A DNA stretch of 64,000 bases, from positions 9,478-73,477 of the forward strand of contig JBQLZQ010000009.1 of assembly GCA_052168355.1 (NCBI GenBank). Direction: 5' to 3'. The translations under genes and the position numbers were made by a program. Below are positions 43,443 to 52,740 of this stretch, one piece after another (within the stretch, counting starts at the first letter, position 1; each line of letters begins with the position of its first letter). The notes beneath the pieces were generated by a model. The model was not told the origin of the DNA and searched no databases. It saw only the letters and a list, made by a program, of their open reading frames with translations. The stretch comes from JBQLZQ01 sp052168355 (GTDB lineage Bacteria; Pseudomonadota; Alphaproteobacteria; DSM-16000; Inquilinaceae).

Positions 43443-44378
43443 ATGCCAACCGCACGCAAGCCGCTTCAGACCGCCGCCGGAGCCGACAACGTCCCGCAAG
43501 GGATGATGTACATGATGGCGGCCGTGCTCGTCTTTTCGGTCCTGAACATCCTTATCAAATGGTGCTCGACGCGTTACTCCGTGGTCGAGGTCGCGTTTTT
43601 CCGCAATCTTTTCGCCCTGGTGCCGGCGGCCGTGCTGATCGCCACCCATGGGGGCCCGGGTCTGTTGCGCACCGCGCGCCTGGGCAGCCACGTGACTCGC
43701 GGGCTGATCGGCGTCGCCGGCATGACCCTGACATTCGTGTCGTTCCAGCTGCTGCCCATCGCCGACGCGGTGGCGTTGGGTTTTGCCGCGCCCTTGTTCC
43801 TGACGGCGCTGTCGGTGCCGCTGCTGGGCGAGCGGGTTGGCATCCATCGCTGGTCGGCGGTGCTGGTCGGGTTCGCCGGCGTCGTGATCATGGCCCGGCC
43901 GACCGGCGCGATAATCAACGCGGGCACCTTGGCGGCGGTCGGGGCCGCCATGTTTTCAGCCCTGGCGATGATCAGCGTACGGAGGTTGAGCCGAACCGAA
44001 CATCCGGCGACCATCATCTTTTACTTCGCGCTGACCGGGACCGTCGTCACCGGGCTGGCGTTGCCGTATTTCTGGACTACACCGGACATGCTTGGCATGG
44101 CGGTGATGGCCACGATCGGCCTGGCCGGCGGCGTCGCCCAGTATTTCGTGACGCTGGCATTCCGGCTGGCGCCGGCTGTCGTGGTCAGTCCGCTGAACTA
44201 CACCGCCATCGTTTGGGCCAGCGTTCTCGGCTTCGCCATCTGGGGCGAGGTTCCGTCGCTGCCGGTGCTGGCGGGGGCCGCCATCGTGATCCTCAGCGGC
44301 ATCTATATCCTGTACCGAGAGACGCGCCGCGGCGTGTCCGTCGTCAGGGTCGCGCCGACCCACAGCGGCCACGCCTGA
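43443..44378 (+). CDS. EamA-family (DMT) transporter
   Basis: The 311-residue protein has ten hydrophobic segments in two EamA repeats (about 20-150 and 165-300), the layout of drug/metabolite exporters. A FAAPLFLTALSVPLLGER segment ends the first repeat and YTAIVWASVLGFAIWGE the second. It is a likely exporter in the inner membrane; substrate unknown. The start at 43443 has a weak GGA upstream; ATG at 43422 is also possible. It is monocistronic. Confidence 0.88.
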   Translation: MPTARKPLQTAAGADNVPQGMMYMMAAVLVFSVLNILIKWCSTRYSVVEVAFFRNLFALVPAAVLIATHGGPGLLRTARLGSHVTRGLIGVAGMTLTFVSFQLLPIADAVALGFAAPLFLTALSVPLLGERVGIHRWSAVLVGFAGVVIMARPTGAIINAGTLAAVGAAMFSALAMISVRRLSRTEHPATIIFYFALTGTVVTGLALPYFWTTPDMLGMAVMATIGLAGGVAQYFVTLAFRLAPAVVVSPLNYTAIVWASVLGFAIWGEVPSLPVLAGAAIVILSGIYILYRETRRGVSVVRVAPTHSGHA

Positions 44379-44419
44379 TCTCGCCAATGGTGATCATCGG
44401 AACACGGCGTTTATTTTCC

Positions 44420-44433
44420 ATAATATATATTAT
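44420..44433. promoter_or_regulatory. AT-only palindrome in promoter region
   Basis: ATAATATATATTAT is a perfect 14-base palindrome in the 142-base space before the GNAT gene, an unusually AT-rich spot in this genome. It may be a regulator site or promoter; no protein can be assigned. Confidence 0.35.
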
Positions 44434-44520
44434 CCGACTTTTGTTGCCTGGTGGCGGAGCGGGCCGCCCGCGCTCAAAGCCCGCTGGAAACCCCGCCCGG
44501 CTTCCTTATAAAGAGACCGG

Positions 44521-45024
44521 ATGACGGCAATACCAACCCTTGAGACTGAGCGACTTCTTCTCCGTCCACCCAAGACGGAAGACTGGCCCGCCTACGCGGC
44601 GCTGATGGGGTCCGCGCGCGCGGTCTACATGGGCGGTCCCTTTTCGACCGATGCGGCCTGGGGGATGTTCTGTCACGACGTGGCCCAATGGACGCTAATG
44701 GGGCACGGCGCCCTGATGATCGAGGACCACGCGACCGGACGGTGTGTCGGGCAAGTCGCCGTCAATCACGGGCCCCTGTTCCCGGAGCACGAGTTGGGAT
44801 GGCTCGTCTATCCCGAAGCCGAGGGACAAGGCTATGCCCACGAGGCGGCCAGGACGTTGCGGGACTGGGCCTTCGACGTCCGTGGTCTTGAGACCCTCGT
44901 CAGCTACGTCCACCCCGGCAATGTGCGGTCCCGCAGGCTGGCGGAACGGCTCGGGGCGACGCTGGACGCAGCCGCACCGCGCAAGGATCCGACCGATCTG
45001 GTGTTCAGGCATCCACACCCGTGA
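44521..45024 (+). CDS. GNAT-family N-acetyltransferase (RimJ/RimL-like)
   Basis: The 167-residue protein is an Acetyltransf_3-type enzyme: it starts TLETERLLLRPP, has the VGQVAVNHGPLFPEHELGWL sheet, the acetyl-CoA loop AEGQGYAHEA and HPGNVRSRRLAERLG. The family acetylates ribosomal protein N-termini or small amines; the substrate here is unknown. It stands between the EamA gene and mazG with its own upstream AT-rich promoter region. Confidence 0.87.
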   Translation: MTAIPTLETERLLLRPPKTEDWPAYAALMGSARAVYMGGPFSTDAAWGMFCHDVAQWTLMGHGALMIEDHATGRCVGQVAVNHGPLFPEHELGWLVYPEAEGQGYAHEAARTLRDWAFDVRGLETLVSYVHPGNVRSRRLAERLGATLDAAAPRKDPTDLVFRHPHP

Positions 45025-45113
45025 ATACGGTCTCTCGGGTCGGCTAGGCAGTCGATGGCCCCGCCGGTATGGTGGTGGCCGTTTGGTCTTCCCCTTCACC
45101 GGACGCGCCCGCC

Positions 45114-45977
45114 ATGTCCGATCCCATCGACCCTTCCGATCCCGGGCGGCCCGGCATCGCCCGCGCGCTGGCCGTGATGGCCCGGCTGCGCGACCCGGAT
45201 CGCGGCTGCCCCTGGGACCTGGAGCAGACCTTCGCCTCCATCGTGCCGCACACCATCGAGGAAGCCTATGAGGTGGCGGACGCCATCGCTCGCGATCACC
45301 CGGCGGATCTGAAGGACGAGCTTGGCGACCTGCTGTTCCAGACACTGTTCTATGCACGCCTGGCCGAGGAACGCGACCTGTTCGATTTCAACGATGTAGC
45401 GGCGGGCCTTGCCGACAAGATGATCCGCCGTCATCCCCATGTTTTTGGCGACGACGTGGTGACCAGCGCCGGCGAGATGACCGGCCGGTGGGAAGAGCAC
45501 AAGGACGCCGAACGCACGGCCAGCATGGATGCGGACCAGACCGCCAGTGCCCTGGACGGTGTGATCGTCGCCCTGCCCGCCCTCACCCGTGCGGTGAAGC
45601 TGCAGAAGCGCGCGGCGCGGATCGGGTTCGACTGGCCGGACGCCTCCCAGATCCTGGACAAGATCGAGGAAGAGGTCAGCGAGCTTCGCGCCGTCCTGGC
45701 CGACGGCGGGAATCGGCATCGGCGCCTCGACGAGCTGGGCGACCTCCTGTTCGCCGTCGCCAATCTGGCGCGCCGGCTCGACATCGACCCGGAGGACGCC
45801 ACCCGCCACACCAACGCGAAGTTCGAGCGGCGGTTCCGCCAGATGGAACGGTGGCTGCGCCAGGATGGCCGCACCGCCGCCGACCTGTCCCTCCAGGATC
45901 TCGAGGATCTCTGGCAGCGCGCCAAAAAGACCGATATAGATCAGCCGGTTGAGACGGAACGCTCCCACCTCGCCTGA
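45114..45977 (+). CDS. mazG: nucleoside triphosphate pyrophosphohydrolase MazG
   Basis: The 287-residue protein has two MazG domains in tandem: the first with WDLEQT and HTIEEAYEVADAI...DLKDELGDLLFQ (about 30-110), the second with IEEEVSELRAVL and LDELGDLLFAVANLA (about 185-235). The paired EExxE and ExxD motifs bind Mg2+. It hydrolyses (d)NTPs, including non-canonical ones, to monophosphates. The ATG at 45114 is chosen; an upstream in-frame extension is not conserved. mazG near hflX/hfq is common in this class. Confidence 0.93.
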   Translation: MSDPIDPSDPGRPGIARALAVMARLRDPDRGCPWDLEQTFASIVPHTIEEAYEVADAIARDHPADLKDELGDLLFQTLFYARLAEERDLFDFNDVAAGLADKMIRRHPHVFGDDVVTSAGEMTGRWEEHKDAERTASMDADQTASALDGVIVALPALTRAVKLQKRAARIGFDWPDASQILDKIEEEVSELRAVLADGGNRHRRLDELGDLLFAVANLARRLDIDPEDATRHTNAKFERRFRQMERWLRQDGRTAADLSLQDLEDLWQRAKKTDIDQPVETERSHLA

Positions 45978-46094
45978 CATGCGCCGGACTCTGTCCGACG
46001 ATACAGGGCACTGTCCCGTCTCTCTCCACCGCCAATCCGACATGACGGCGCCGCTTCAGGATTGAAAACGCGCCCTATCCATCGGCAGGAAAAG

Positions 46095-46913
46095 CTATTT
46101 TTCCGACTCGTTGAGAACCGTCATGACCTCGTGCCACCCCGCCTCGTCGGGTGCCAGGACCAGTGGGCTGTCGCGGTGGGTCGGCCGATAGGGCCGACCG
46201 TCCAGGCAGGCGCTGTAGCCGCCGGCCTCGGCATGGATGAGAACCCCCGCCGCGTGGTCCCAGGGTTTCAGCTTGCCGTCGATCATGATATGCGCCGCGC
46301 CGGCGCCCAGACCCATATATTCAATCCCCGAGGAGCCGAGGATGTAGTGGCGGGCCAGGCGCTTTCCCAGGCGGGCCAGGTCGTCCCGCCGCCCGGTCCC
46401 GAGGCTGGAGGACCGGTAGATGCCGGTCATCTCGGCCAGCGGCGCGGGATCGGCCACCCGGATCGGCTGACCGTCGACAAACGCCCCGCCGCCCCGGACC
46501 GCCATGGCGGTCACCGCTTGGACCGGGTCGTGGATCCAGCCCATGATCGTCTCGCCGCCCTGGGTCAGGGCGACGATGACCGCAAAGCATTCGACGCCCT
46601 TGGCGTAGTTGGCGGTGCCGTCGACCGGATCGATGATCCAGACCGGCGCGTCGGACTCACCGATCCGGGCAACGATGGAGGGATCCTTCTCGGCCCCCTC
46701 CTCCCCCACCACCACCGACCCCGGCAGAAGACCGGCCAGACCGGCAATCAGACGCGCCTCGCTGGCCTCGTCCGCCACGGTCACCAGGTCGCCCGGCCCC
46801 TTCTCCCGGATCTCGTGATCCTGCAGATCGGCGAAGCGGTCCATGACCTCCTCCCGCCCGATCGTGGCGATGAGGTCTGCGACGCGCTGGGGATCGATAT
46901 CGGGATAGGGCAT
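46095..46913 (-). CDS. inositol monophosphatase-family phosphatase
   Basis: The 272-residue protein has the IMPase signature: VVGEEGAEKD (metal Glu), WIIDPVDGTANYAKG (Asp-Pro-x-Asp-Gly-Thr) and KPWDHAAGVLIHAEAGG near the end. Related enzymes dephosphorylate inositol phosphates, fructose-1,6-bisphosphate or 3'(2')-phosphoadenosine 5'-phosphate (CysQ); sequence alone does not choose. It is the last gene of the long minus-strand block, 60 bases after the TrxR-like gene, and converges on mazG. Confidence 0.88.
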   Translation of the reverse strand: MPYPDIDPQRVADLIATIGREEVMDRFADLQDHEIREKGPGDLVTVADEASEARLIAGLAGLLPGSVVVGEEGAEKDPSIVARIGESDAPVWIIDPVDGTANYAKGVECFAVIVALTQGGETIMGWIHDPVQAVTAMAVRGGGAFVDGQPIRVADPAPLAEMTGIYRSSSLGTGRRDDLARLGKRLARHYILGSSGIEYMGLGAGAAHIMIDGKLKPWDHAAGVLIHAEAGGYSACLDGRPYRPTHRDSPLVLAPDEAGWHEVMTVLNESEK

Positions 46914-46973
46914 TTCGGTCCGTGATGGATGTAAGGGGACGGCCGCGCCGTCCGTACGACGGTCGAGGCGAGC

Positions 46974-48623
46974 TCAGGCGACGCCCGGGCTTAGGTGTTG
47001 ATGAACCGCCTGGATGACGACGGACCCTTCGCCGACGCCCGAGGCAACCCGCTTGACCGACCCCGACCGCACGTCGCCGACAGCAAACACGCCTGGCCGG
47101 GTGGTAGCGTAGGGCGAGGCCAGGGGCATGCCGTCGGCATTCATTCCGGTCCGCACGAAACCCTTGTCGTCGAGGTCCAGACACCCGTCGAGCCAGTCCG
47201 TGTTGGGGATCGCCCCGATCATCACGAAGACATGCCCGATCTCGCGCGTCTCGTCGTCGCCGCTGTCCCGGTTCGTCCAGGTGACCCTGCGCAGGCGCTC
47301 GTCGCCGTCGACGGAGGTGATTTCCGTCCGGGTGTGGAGGGTGATCCTGGGCGACTGCGCGATGCGCTGAACCAGATAGTCCGACATGGTGGCCGCCAGA
47401 CCGTCCGACCGCACCAGCACATGCACATGGGACGTCGTCCGGGACAGGAACACCGCCGCCTGGCCGGCCGAATTGCCGCCGCCGACCACGATCACCTCCT
47501 CGCCGCCGCACAGCTGTGCCTCCATGGCCGTCGCGGCGTAGTGGATCCCCTGGCCCTCGAACCGCTCATAGTTCGGCACGTCCAGCTTGCGGTAGCGGGC
47601 CCCCGTGGCGATGACCACCGCCGACGCCGACACGCTGTTGCCATCGTCAAGCTTGAGGCGGTAGGGACGGTGGTCGCACTCAATGCCCGCGACATGCCGC
47701 GAAATGGCGAGCCGCGCGCCGAACTTCTGCGCCTGGACCTGGGCTCGGCCGGCCAGGGCCTGGCCGGAGATGCCGGTTGGGAAGCCCAGATAGTTTTCAA
47801 TCTTCGACGAGGTTCCGGCCTGGCCGCCCGGGGCCATGCCCTCGATGACGATGGTATCGAGACCTTCGGACGCGGCGTAGACCGCCGCCGCCAATCCCGC
47901 CGGCCCGGCCCCGACCACCGCCAGAGCATAGACGTGCCCCGCATCGATGGTTTCGGTCAGCCCAAGATCGTCGGCCAGCATCGCGGTCGTCGGGTTCCGC
48001 AGGACCCGCTCGTCGGGCGTGATGACGACCGGCAATTGCTCGGTGGCGATATCGAACCCGTGGAGAAAACCGCCGGCATCGGGATCGGCGTCCGTGTCCA
48101 GCAGTCGGTGCGGATAGCCGTTGCGCGTCAGAAAACGCTGCAGCCTCAAGGTGTCGCCCCCACGGGCCGGGCCGATCAGGACCACGCCACCCTGTCCGTG
48201 ACGGATGAGCCCCACCCGCCGCAGGATAAAGGCGCGCATGATGATCTCGCCGATGTCGGATTCACCGGTGACCAGCTTGTGGAAATCCTTGCGCTTGACC
48301 CGAACGACGCGACTGTCCGCACCGGTGCGTCCCGACACCAGGATCTCGCGATCGTTGAACAGATCCAACTCACCGGTGAATTGGCGTTCGCCGTGCACCG
48401 TAAAGACATTCGGCTGCCCCTTGTCGTCGAGGTCGAAGATCTCGATGGATCCGTCGAGCACCAGGAAGAAATCGACCGACCGTTGGCCTCGTTCGAAGAC
48501 CAGGGCGCCGGCCTTCAGATGTTCCTCGGTACCATAGGCCGCCACCCTCTCCGCCATCTCGGGGCTCAAATGCGGGAAAATCTGTGCCTCGCGCGCATAC
48601 GGATCGGTCTGATCGATACTCAA
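46974..48623 (-). CDS. cyclic-nucleotide-binding, thioredoxin reductase-like flavoprotein
   Basis: The 549-residue protein has three parts: a cyclic nucleotide-binding (CNB) domain (about 15-130; FTGELDLFNDREILVSGR cassette), a thioredoxin/glutaredoxin-like region (about 145-215), and a TrxR-type FAD/NADP module (about 230-549; VVGAGPAGLAAA for FAD, VVGGGNSAGQAA for NADP, GDVRSGSVKRVA near the end). The active CxxC of thioredoxin reductase is absent: the place reads HYAATAMEAQLC. It is thus not a normal thioredoxin reductase; a redox regulator sensing a nucleotide is likely. Confidence 0.85.
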   Translation of the reverse strand: MSIDQTDPYAREAQIFPHLSPEMAERVAAYGTEEHLKAGALVFERGQRSVDFFLVLDGSIEIFDLDDKGQPNVFTVHGERQFTGELDLFNDREILVSGRTGADSRVVRVKRKDFHKLVTGESDIGEIIMRAFILRRVGLIRHGQGGVVLIGPARGGDTLRLQRFLTRNGYPHRLLDTDADPDAGGFLHGFDIATEQLPVVITPDERVLRNPTTAMLADDLGLTETIDAGHVYALAVVGAGPAGLAAAVYAASEGLDTIVIEGMAPGGQAGTSSKIENYLGFPTGISGQALAGRAQVQAQKFGARLAISRHVAGIECDHRPYRLKLDDGNSVSASAVVIATGARYRKLDVPNYERFEGQGIHYAATAMEAQLCGGEEVIVVGGGNSAGQAAVFLSRTTSHVHVLVRSDGLAATMSDYLVQRIAQSPRITLHTRTEITSVDGDERLRRVTWTNRDSGDDETREIGHVFVMIGAIPNTDWLDGCLDLDDKGFVRTGMNADGMPLASPYATTRPGVFAVGDVRSGSVKRVASGVGEGSVVIQAVHQHLSPGVA

Positions 48624-48659
48624 AACCCTGTCCTCACATCGGGTTGCCGTCGACCGCGT

Positions 48660-49976
48660 TCACCGGGTCGGATCGCGGACCTGTTCGAAACGGGCAACGT
48701 CGGCCTGGTCGAGCCGGACGCGCAAATGGGCGAAGCGGTCGTCGTCCCGCCGATCCAGAATCTCCCCCCGGTCATGCAGCCAGGCGATCGCCTTGCCGTC
48801 GCTCAAGCGCACCTTCAGCCGCACCGTCGCCCGATGGGCGGCAAGTTTTTCCCGGACCAGGTCGAGAAGCGTGTCCACCCCCTCCCCCGTCACAGCCGAC
48901 ACGGCGACTTTGGCCTCGTGCCGGCCCGCCCCGTTCAGCGTCGCGGCGCGCGCACCCTTACCGAGCAGATCGACCTTGTTCAAAACCTCGACCATGCGGG
49001 GATCGCTGGCGGCGTCGATCCCCAGATCGGCCAGGACCGCCACCACGTCGGCCCGCTGGGCCCCGGTATCGGGGTGCGAGATGTCGCGGACATGCAGAAT
49101 GATGTCGGCCGAGGATACCTCTTCCAGGGTGGCGCGGAACGCCGCCACCAGATGGGTCGGAAGATCGGAAATGAACCCCACCGTGTCCGACAGGATGACC
49201 CGCCTGCCCTGCCCCAGATCGATCTGACGCATGGTCGGATCGAGCGTCGCAAACAGAAGATCGCGGGCCATCACGTCGGCCCGGGTCAGCCGGTTGAACA
49301 GCGTCGACTTGCCGGCATTCGTATACCCCACCAGGGCGACGACGGGATACGGCACGCGCGACCGGGCCGCGCGATGCAGCCCACGGGTCCGGGTGACGTC
49401 TTCCAGATCCTTTTTCAGCCGAACGATGCGTTCGTCGATCAGCCGCCGGTCGATTTCGATTTGGCGCTCGCCGGGACCGCCCATGAACCCCGCGCCGCCG
49501 CGCTGCCGCTCCAGGTGCGTCCAGGACCTGACCAGACGCGATCGCTGATAGGTCAAATGGGCCAGATCGACCTGAAGCTGACCCTCGCGAGTGCGTGCCC
49601 GTTCACCGAAGATCTCCAGGATCAGACCGGTGCGGTCGATGACCTTGCGTTTCCAGGCCTGCTCGAGATTGCGCTGCTGGACCGGCGACAGCGCCGCATC
49701 GACCACGACCAGATCGGCCCCGACCGCTTCGCCGGCCTCGCCGATTTCCTCCACCGATCCGCCACCGAACAGGGTTGCCGGCGATGGCCGGTTGACGCGC
49801 ACGCATCGTTTGTCCGCCACGCTCAGGCCGATGGCCGCGGCCAGGCCCACCGCCTCCTCCAACGCCGCTTCGGGCGCACGCGCACCCGCATCCGCCGGGC
49901 CGCGTCCGCTGCGCAGCACCGGGTGGACAACCAGGGCGACCCCTGTTTCCGAGCCTTCAGCGATGGGGGCCGTCAC
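48660..49976 (-). CDS. hflX: GTPase HflX
   Basis: The 438-residue protein has an N-terminal HflX domain (VVVDAALSPVQQRNLEQAW) followed by a GTPase domain with G1 GYTNAGKS, G3 DTVGF and G4-type NKVD, and a C-terminal domain. HflX splits stalled 70S ribosomes under stress. It follows hfq after three bases and is translated together with it, the usual hfq-hflX pair. Confidence 0.94.
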   Translation of the reverse strand: MTAPIAEGSETGVALVVHPVLRSGRGPADAGARAPEAALEEAVGLAAAIGLSVADKRCVRVNRPSPATLFGGGSVEEIGEAGEAVGADLVVVDAALSPVQQRNLEQAWKRKVIDRTGLILEIFGERARTREGQLQVDLAHLTYQRSRLVRSWTHLERQRGGAGFMGGPGERQIEIDRRLIDERIVRLKKDLEDVTRTRGLHRAARSRVPYPVVALVGYTNAGKSTLFNRLTRADVMARDLLFATLDPTMRQIDLGQGRRVILSDTVGFISDLPTHLVAAFRATLEEVSSADIILHVRDISHPDTGAQRADVVAVLADLGIDAASDPRMVEVLNKVDLLGKGARAATLNGAGRHEAKVAVSAVTGEGVDTLLDLVREKLAAHRATVRLKVRLSDGKAIAWLHDRGEILDRRDDDRFAHLRVRLDQADVARFEQVRDPTR

Positions 49977-49979
49977 GGG

Positions 49980-50222
49980 CTATTCTTCTTCCTTCGGCGG
50001 TTCAAAAAGCTGCACGGGCTGGCCCGGCATTACGGTTGAAATAGCATGCTTGTAGACAAGCTGAGAATGCGCATCGCGGCGCAGCAGAACGGAGAAGTTA
50101 TCAAACCAAGTTATTATTCCTTGCAGCTTAACGCCATTCACCAGAAACACTGTTACTGGCATCTTATTCTTCCGGACGTGATTTAAGAACACGTCCTGGA
50201 CGTTTTGGCTTTTGTCGTTCAT
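49980..50222 (-). CDS. hfq: RNA chaperone Hfq
   Basis: The 80-residue protein is a full-length alphaproteobacterial Hfq: Sm1 motif VFLVNGVKLQGIITWFDNFSVLL and Sm2 motif VYKHAISTVMP, forming the hexamer that pairs small RNAs with mRNAs. The C-terminal tail is short (PPKEEE), as usual for the class. It is preceded by a 181-base space after dat, which probably carries its own promoter. Confidence 0.96.
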   Translation of the reverse strand: MNDKSQNVQDVFLNHVRKNKMPVTVFLVNGVKLQGIITWFDNFSVLLRRDAHSQLVYKHAISTVMPGQPVQLFEPPKEEE

Positions 50223-50403
50223 GAAATCGCCCCGCTCTTGCTGTTGTTGACTGCGGATCTAACCGAATGACAGTCGCTGAATGCTTCCGTCGCGCTGGGG
50301 GGTCGCTGTCGGCTCATCAGCGATATGGTGGTCCGAACCGAACACGCCAAGTGACAACTATCGGGTATTGCCGCCGACCGGTATCACACGCGGCCGAATA
50401 TGC

Positions 50404-51276
50404 TCATGCAGCGGCACCGGCCGCGCGCCCTCCGCGCGCGTAGTCGACATAGTGCCGGCGCAGCGCCAGGGCCAGGCCGCCGGGCTTTCCGTCGCCGACG
50501 GGGCGGCCGTCGATCCGGGTGACCGGCGTGACATAGGTCGTCGCGCTCGACAGAAATGCCTCGGCCGCGTCATAAGCCTCCGCCACCGTGAAGGCGCGCT
50601 CCTCGACCTCGATGCCCTCGTCGCCGGCAACGCGCAGAATTGTCTGCCGCGTGATGCCGTTGAGGATGTCGTGAGTGGGGGGACGTGTGATCAGGGTCCC
50701 TGCCCTGTTGACGATCCAGGCGTTCGACGAACACCCTTCGGTCACATACCCCTGGTCATCGACCTGCCAGGCCTCGAACGCGCCGGCGTCCGCGGCCTTC
50801 TGCTTGCCCAGAACCTGCGGCAGCAGCGACACCGATTTGATGTCCCGTCGTCGCCAGCGGATATCGGGGATGGTGATCACGTCCACCCCCTTCTCGATCT
50901 GCGCGGTCGGATTCAGGTTCATCCGCCGCGTCGTCATCACCAGGCTTGGCGCGGCATGGGCCGGAAACTTGAAATCGCGCGCCGCAGTTCCCCGGGTAAT
51001 CTGCAGGTAGATGATCCCGTCGCGGATGCCGTTGCGCCGGATCAGTTCGCGCATGATCAGTCGCAGCACCGCACGGCTCACCGGGGCCGCGATGGACAGC
51101 TCCCCCAACGACCGCTCCAGGCGGTCGAGATGCCCGGCTTCGTCGACCAGGCGGCCGCCCTGCACGGCCACCACCTCGTAGACGCCGTCGGCGAACTGGA
51201 AGCCGCGGTCCTCGACATGAACCGCCGCTTCGCCATGAGGCCGATAACGGCCATTTACATAAGCAAGCCGCGCCAT
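50404..51276 (-). CDS. dat: D-amino-acid (branched-chain type) aminotransferase
   Basis: The 290-residue fold-type IV PLP enzyme has the Schiff-base Lys147 in RDIKSVSLL and the PLP-phosphate/Glu180 segment YVTEGCSSNAW. This is the conserved dat gene between trkA and hfq in alphaproteobacteria, annotated as D-alanine aminotransferase, making D-Glu or D-Asp from 2-keto acids. The C-terminal Ala/Gly tail is extra. Cytoplasmic. Confidence 0.9.
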   Translation of the reverse strand: MARLAYVNGRYRPHGEAAVHVEDRGFQFADGVYEVVAVQGGRLVDEAGHLDRLERSLGELSIAAPVSRAVLRLIMRELIRRNGIRDGIIYLQITRGTAARDFKFPAHAAPSLVMTTRRMNLNPTAQIEKGVDVITIPDIRWRRRDIKSVSLLPQVLGKQKAADAGAFEAWQVDDQGYVTEGCSSNAWIVNRAGTLITRPPTHDILNGITRQTILRVAGDEGIEVEERAFTVAEAYDAAEAFLSSATTYVTPVTRIDGRPVGDGKPGGLALALRRHYVDYARGGRAAGAAA

Positions 51277-51348
51277 GATCCCTATTTTCCTTATTCTTGC
51301 GGGGTCCGAGCTGTCACTCGACGGTCATACCGCACTGCAGCAAAAATC

Positions 51349-52725
51349 TCAAAAGAATTCCAGGCGAACGGCGAACATCTTTTCGACCTTCTTGACCGAC
51401 GCTGAGGCGGACAGCAGGACGACCAGATCGTTGGGCCGGATCACCGTGCTTGGCCGGGCGATGATCACCTCGTCATCGCGCACCAACGCGCCGATGATGA
51501 CCCCCGACGGCAGTTTGACGTCGCGGATCGGCGTGTTGACCATGCCCGACGTTTCCAGCGCCTCGGCCTCGATGATCTCGGCAAAACCGTCGCGCAGGGA
51601 ATGCACCGATTTGATCCGGCCGCGCCGGACGTGCTGCAGGATGGTGGACGCGGTGATCGAGCGGGGGCTGACCACGGCATCGATGCCCAACGTGTTGATC
51701 AATGGGCCATAGGTGGTCTTGTTGATCAGGGTGATCGACCGCTGGCAGCCATACCGCTTGGCCAGAAGCGAGCCGAGGATGTTGACTTCGTCGTCGTTGG
51801 TGACGGTCACCACCGTCTCGGCGGCGTGGACATTCGCCTCATCGAGGAGTTCGGGGTCCAGCCCGTCGCCATACAGAACCGTGGTCCGGGTCAGGCGCTG
51901 CGCGATCGTCTCTGCCCTGTCCTTGTTGCCTTCGATGATCCGGGCGGTCACGCCAGGATAGTGCGCCTCGATATCCTCGGCCAGGGTCAGGCCGATATTG
52001 CCGCCGCCGACGATGATGATCCGGCGGGCCTCCTGTTCCTCGTGGCCGAACGCCGACATGGCGCGGCCGACATGGGAAGTCTCGGTGACGAAATAGACTT
52101 CGTCGCGGGGCAGCATCTGATCGTCGCTCGACGGCACGATCGGGCGATTGTCGCGGACAATCGCCAGGATCTCGATGTTGAGATCGGGAAACAGGCCGGT
52201 GAGTTGCCGCAGGGGGGTATTGATGATCGGCGTTTCATCGGTGCAGATGACGCCGATGACACGGATCTTGCCGTCGGCCAACGGGATCATGTCGAAGGCG
52301 CCCGGGACCTGGAGCCGGCGCGCGATCGCCCTGGCCACCTCGATTTCGGGCGAGATGATAAAATCGATCGGCATGTTGTCGCGGCTGAACAGATCGGCCC
52401 AGATCGGATCCAGATAGGCCTGATTGCGGATCCGGGCGATCTTGGTCGGCACGCTGAACAGGGAATGGGCCACCTGGCACGAGACCATGTTGACCTCGTC
52501 CGACTGGGTGACCGCGATGATCAGGTCGGCATCGGGCGCCCCGGCCTGTTCCAAAATCGGCGGGCTGGAGGCGTGCCCGACCACGACCTGGACGTCCAGG
52601 GTATCGGCAAGCTTGTGCACCAGCTCGGCCGACTGGTCGATCATGGTGACATTGTTGCTTTCGGTCGCCAGGTAGCGGGCAATGTTGGCGCCGACCTGCC
52701 CGGCGCCGCAGACGATGACTTTCAT
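51349..52725 (-). CDS. trkA: Trk system potassium uptake protein TrkA
   Basis: The 458-residue protein has two tandem RCK units, each TrkA_N + TrkA_C: first GAGQVGANIARYLA at the start, second IIVGGGNIGLTLAEDIE near residue 230. It binds NAD(H) and gates the TrkH/TrkG channel from the cytoplasm. It follows ntrX by 15 bases, the standard alphaproteobacterial arrangement that links nitrogen regulation and K+ uptake. Confidence 0.95.
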   Translation of the reverse strand: MKVIVCGAGQVGANIARYLATESNNVTMIDQSAELVHKLADTLDVQVVVGHASSPPILEQAGAPDADLIIAVTQSDEVNMVSCQVAHSLFSVPTKIARIRNQAYLDPIWADLFSRDNMPIDFIISPEIEVARAIARRLQVPGAFDMIPLADGKIRVIGVICTDETPIINTPLRQLTGLFPDLNIEILAIVRDNRPIVPSSDDQMLPRDEVYFVTETSHVGRAMSAFGHEEQEARRIIIVGGGNIGLTLAEDIEAHYPGVTARIIEGNKDRAETIAQRLTRTTVLYGDGLDPELLDEANVHAAETVVTVTNDDEVNILGSLLAKRYGCQRSITLINKTTYGPLINTLGIDAVVSPRSITASTILQHVRRGRIKSVHSLRDGFAEIIEAEALETSGMVNTPIRDVKLPSGVIIGALVRDDEVIIARPSTVIRPNDLVVLLSASASVKKVEKMFAVRLEFF

Positions 52726-52740
52726 GAGTTTCCTGCCTGG

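Noticed and set aside
46995..50039. A 1014-codon open frame on the plus strand
   Set aside because: It runs antisense through the flavoprotein, hflX and hfq, is rich in Arg/His/Pro/Gly and has no family similarity; it is a by-product of GC-rich codons in the opposite genes.
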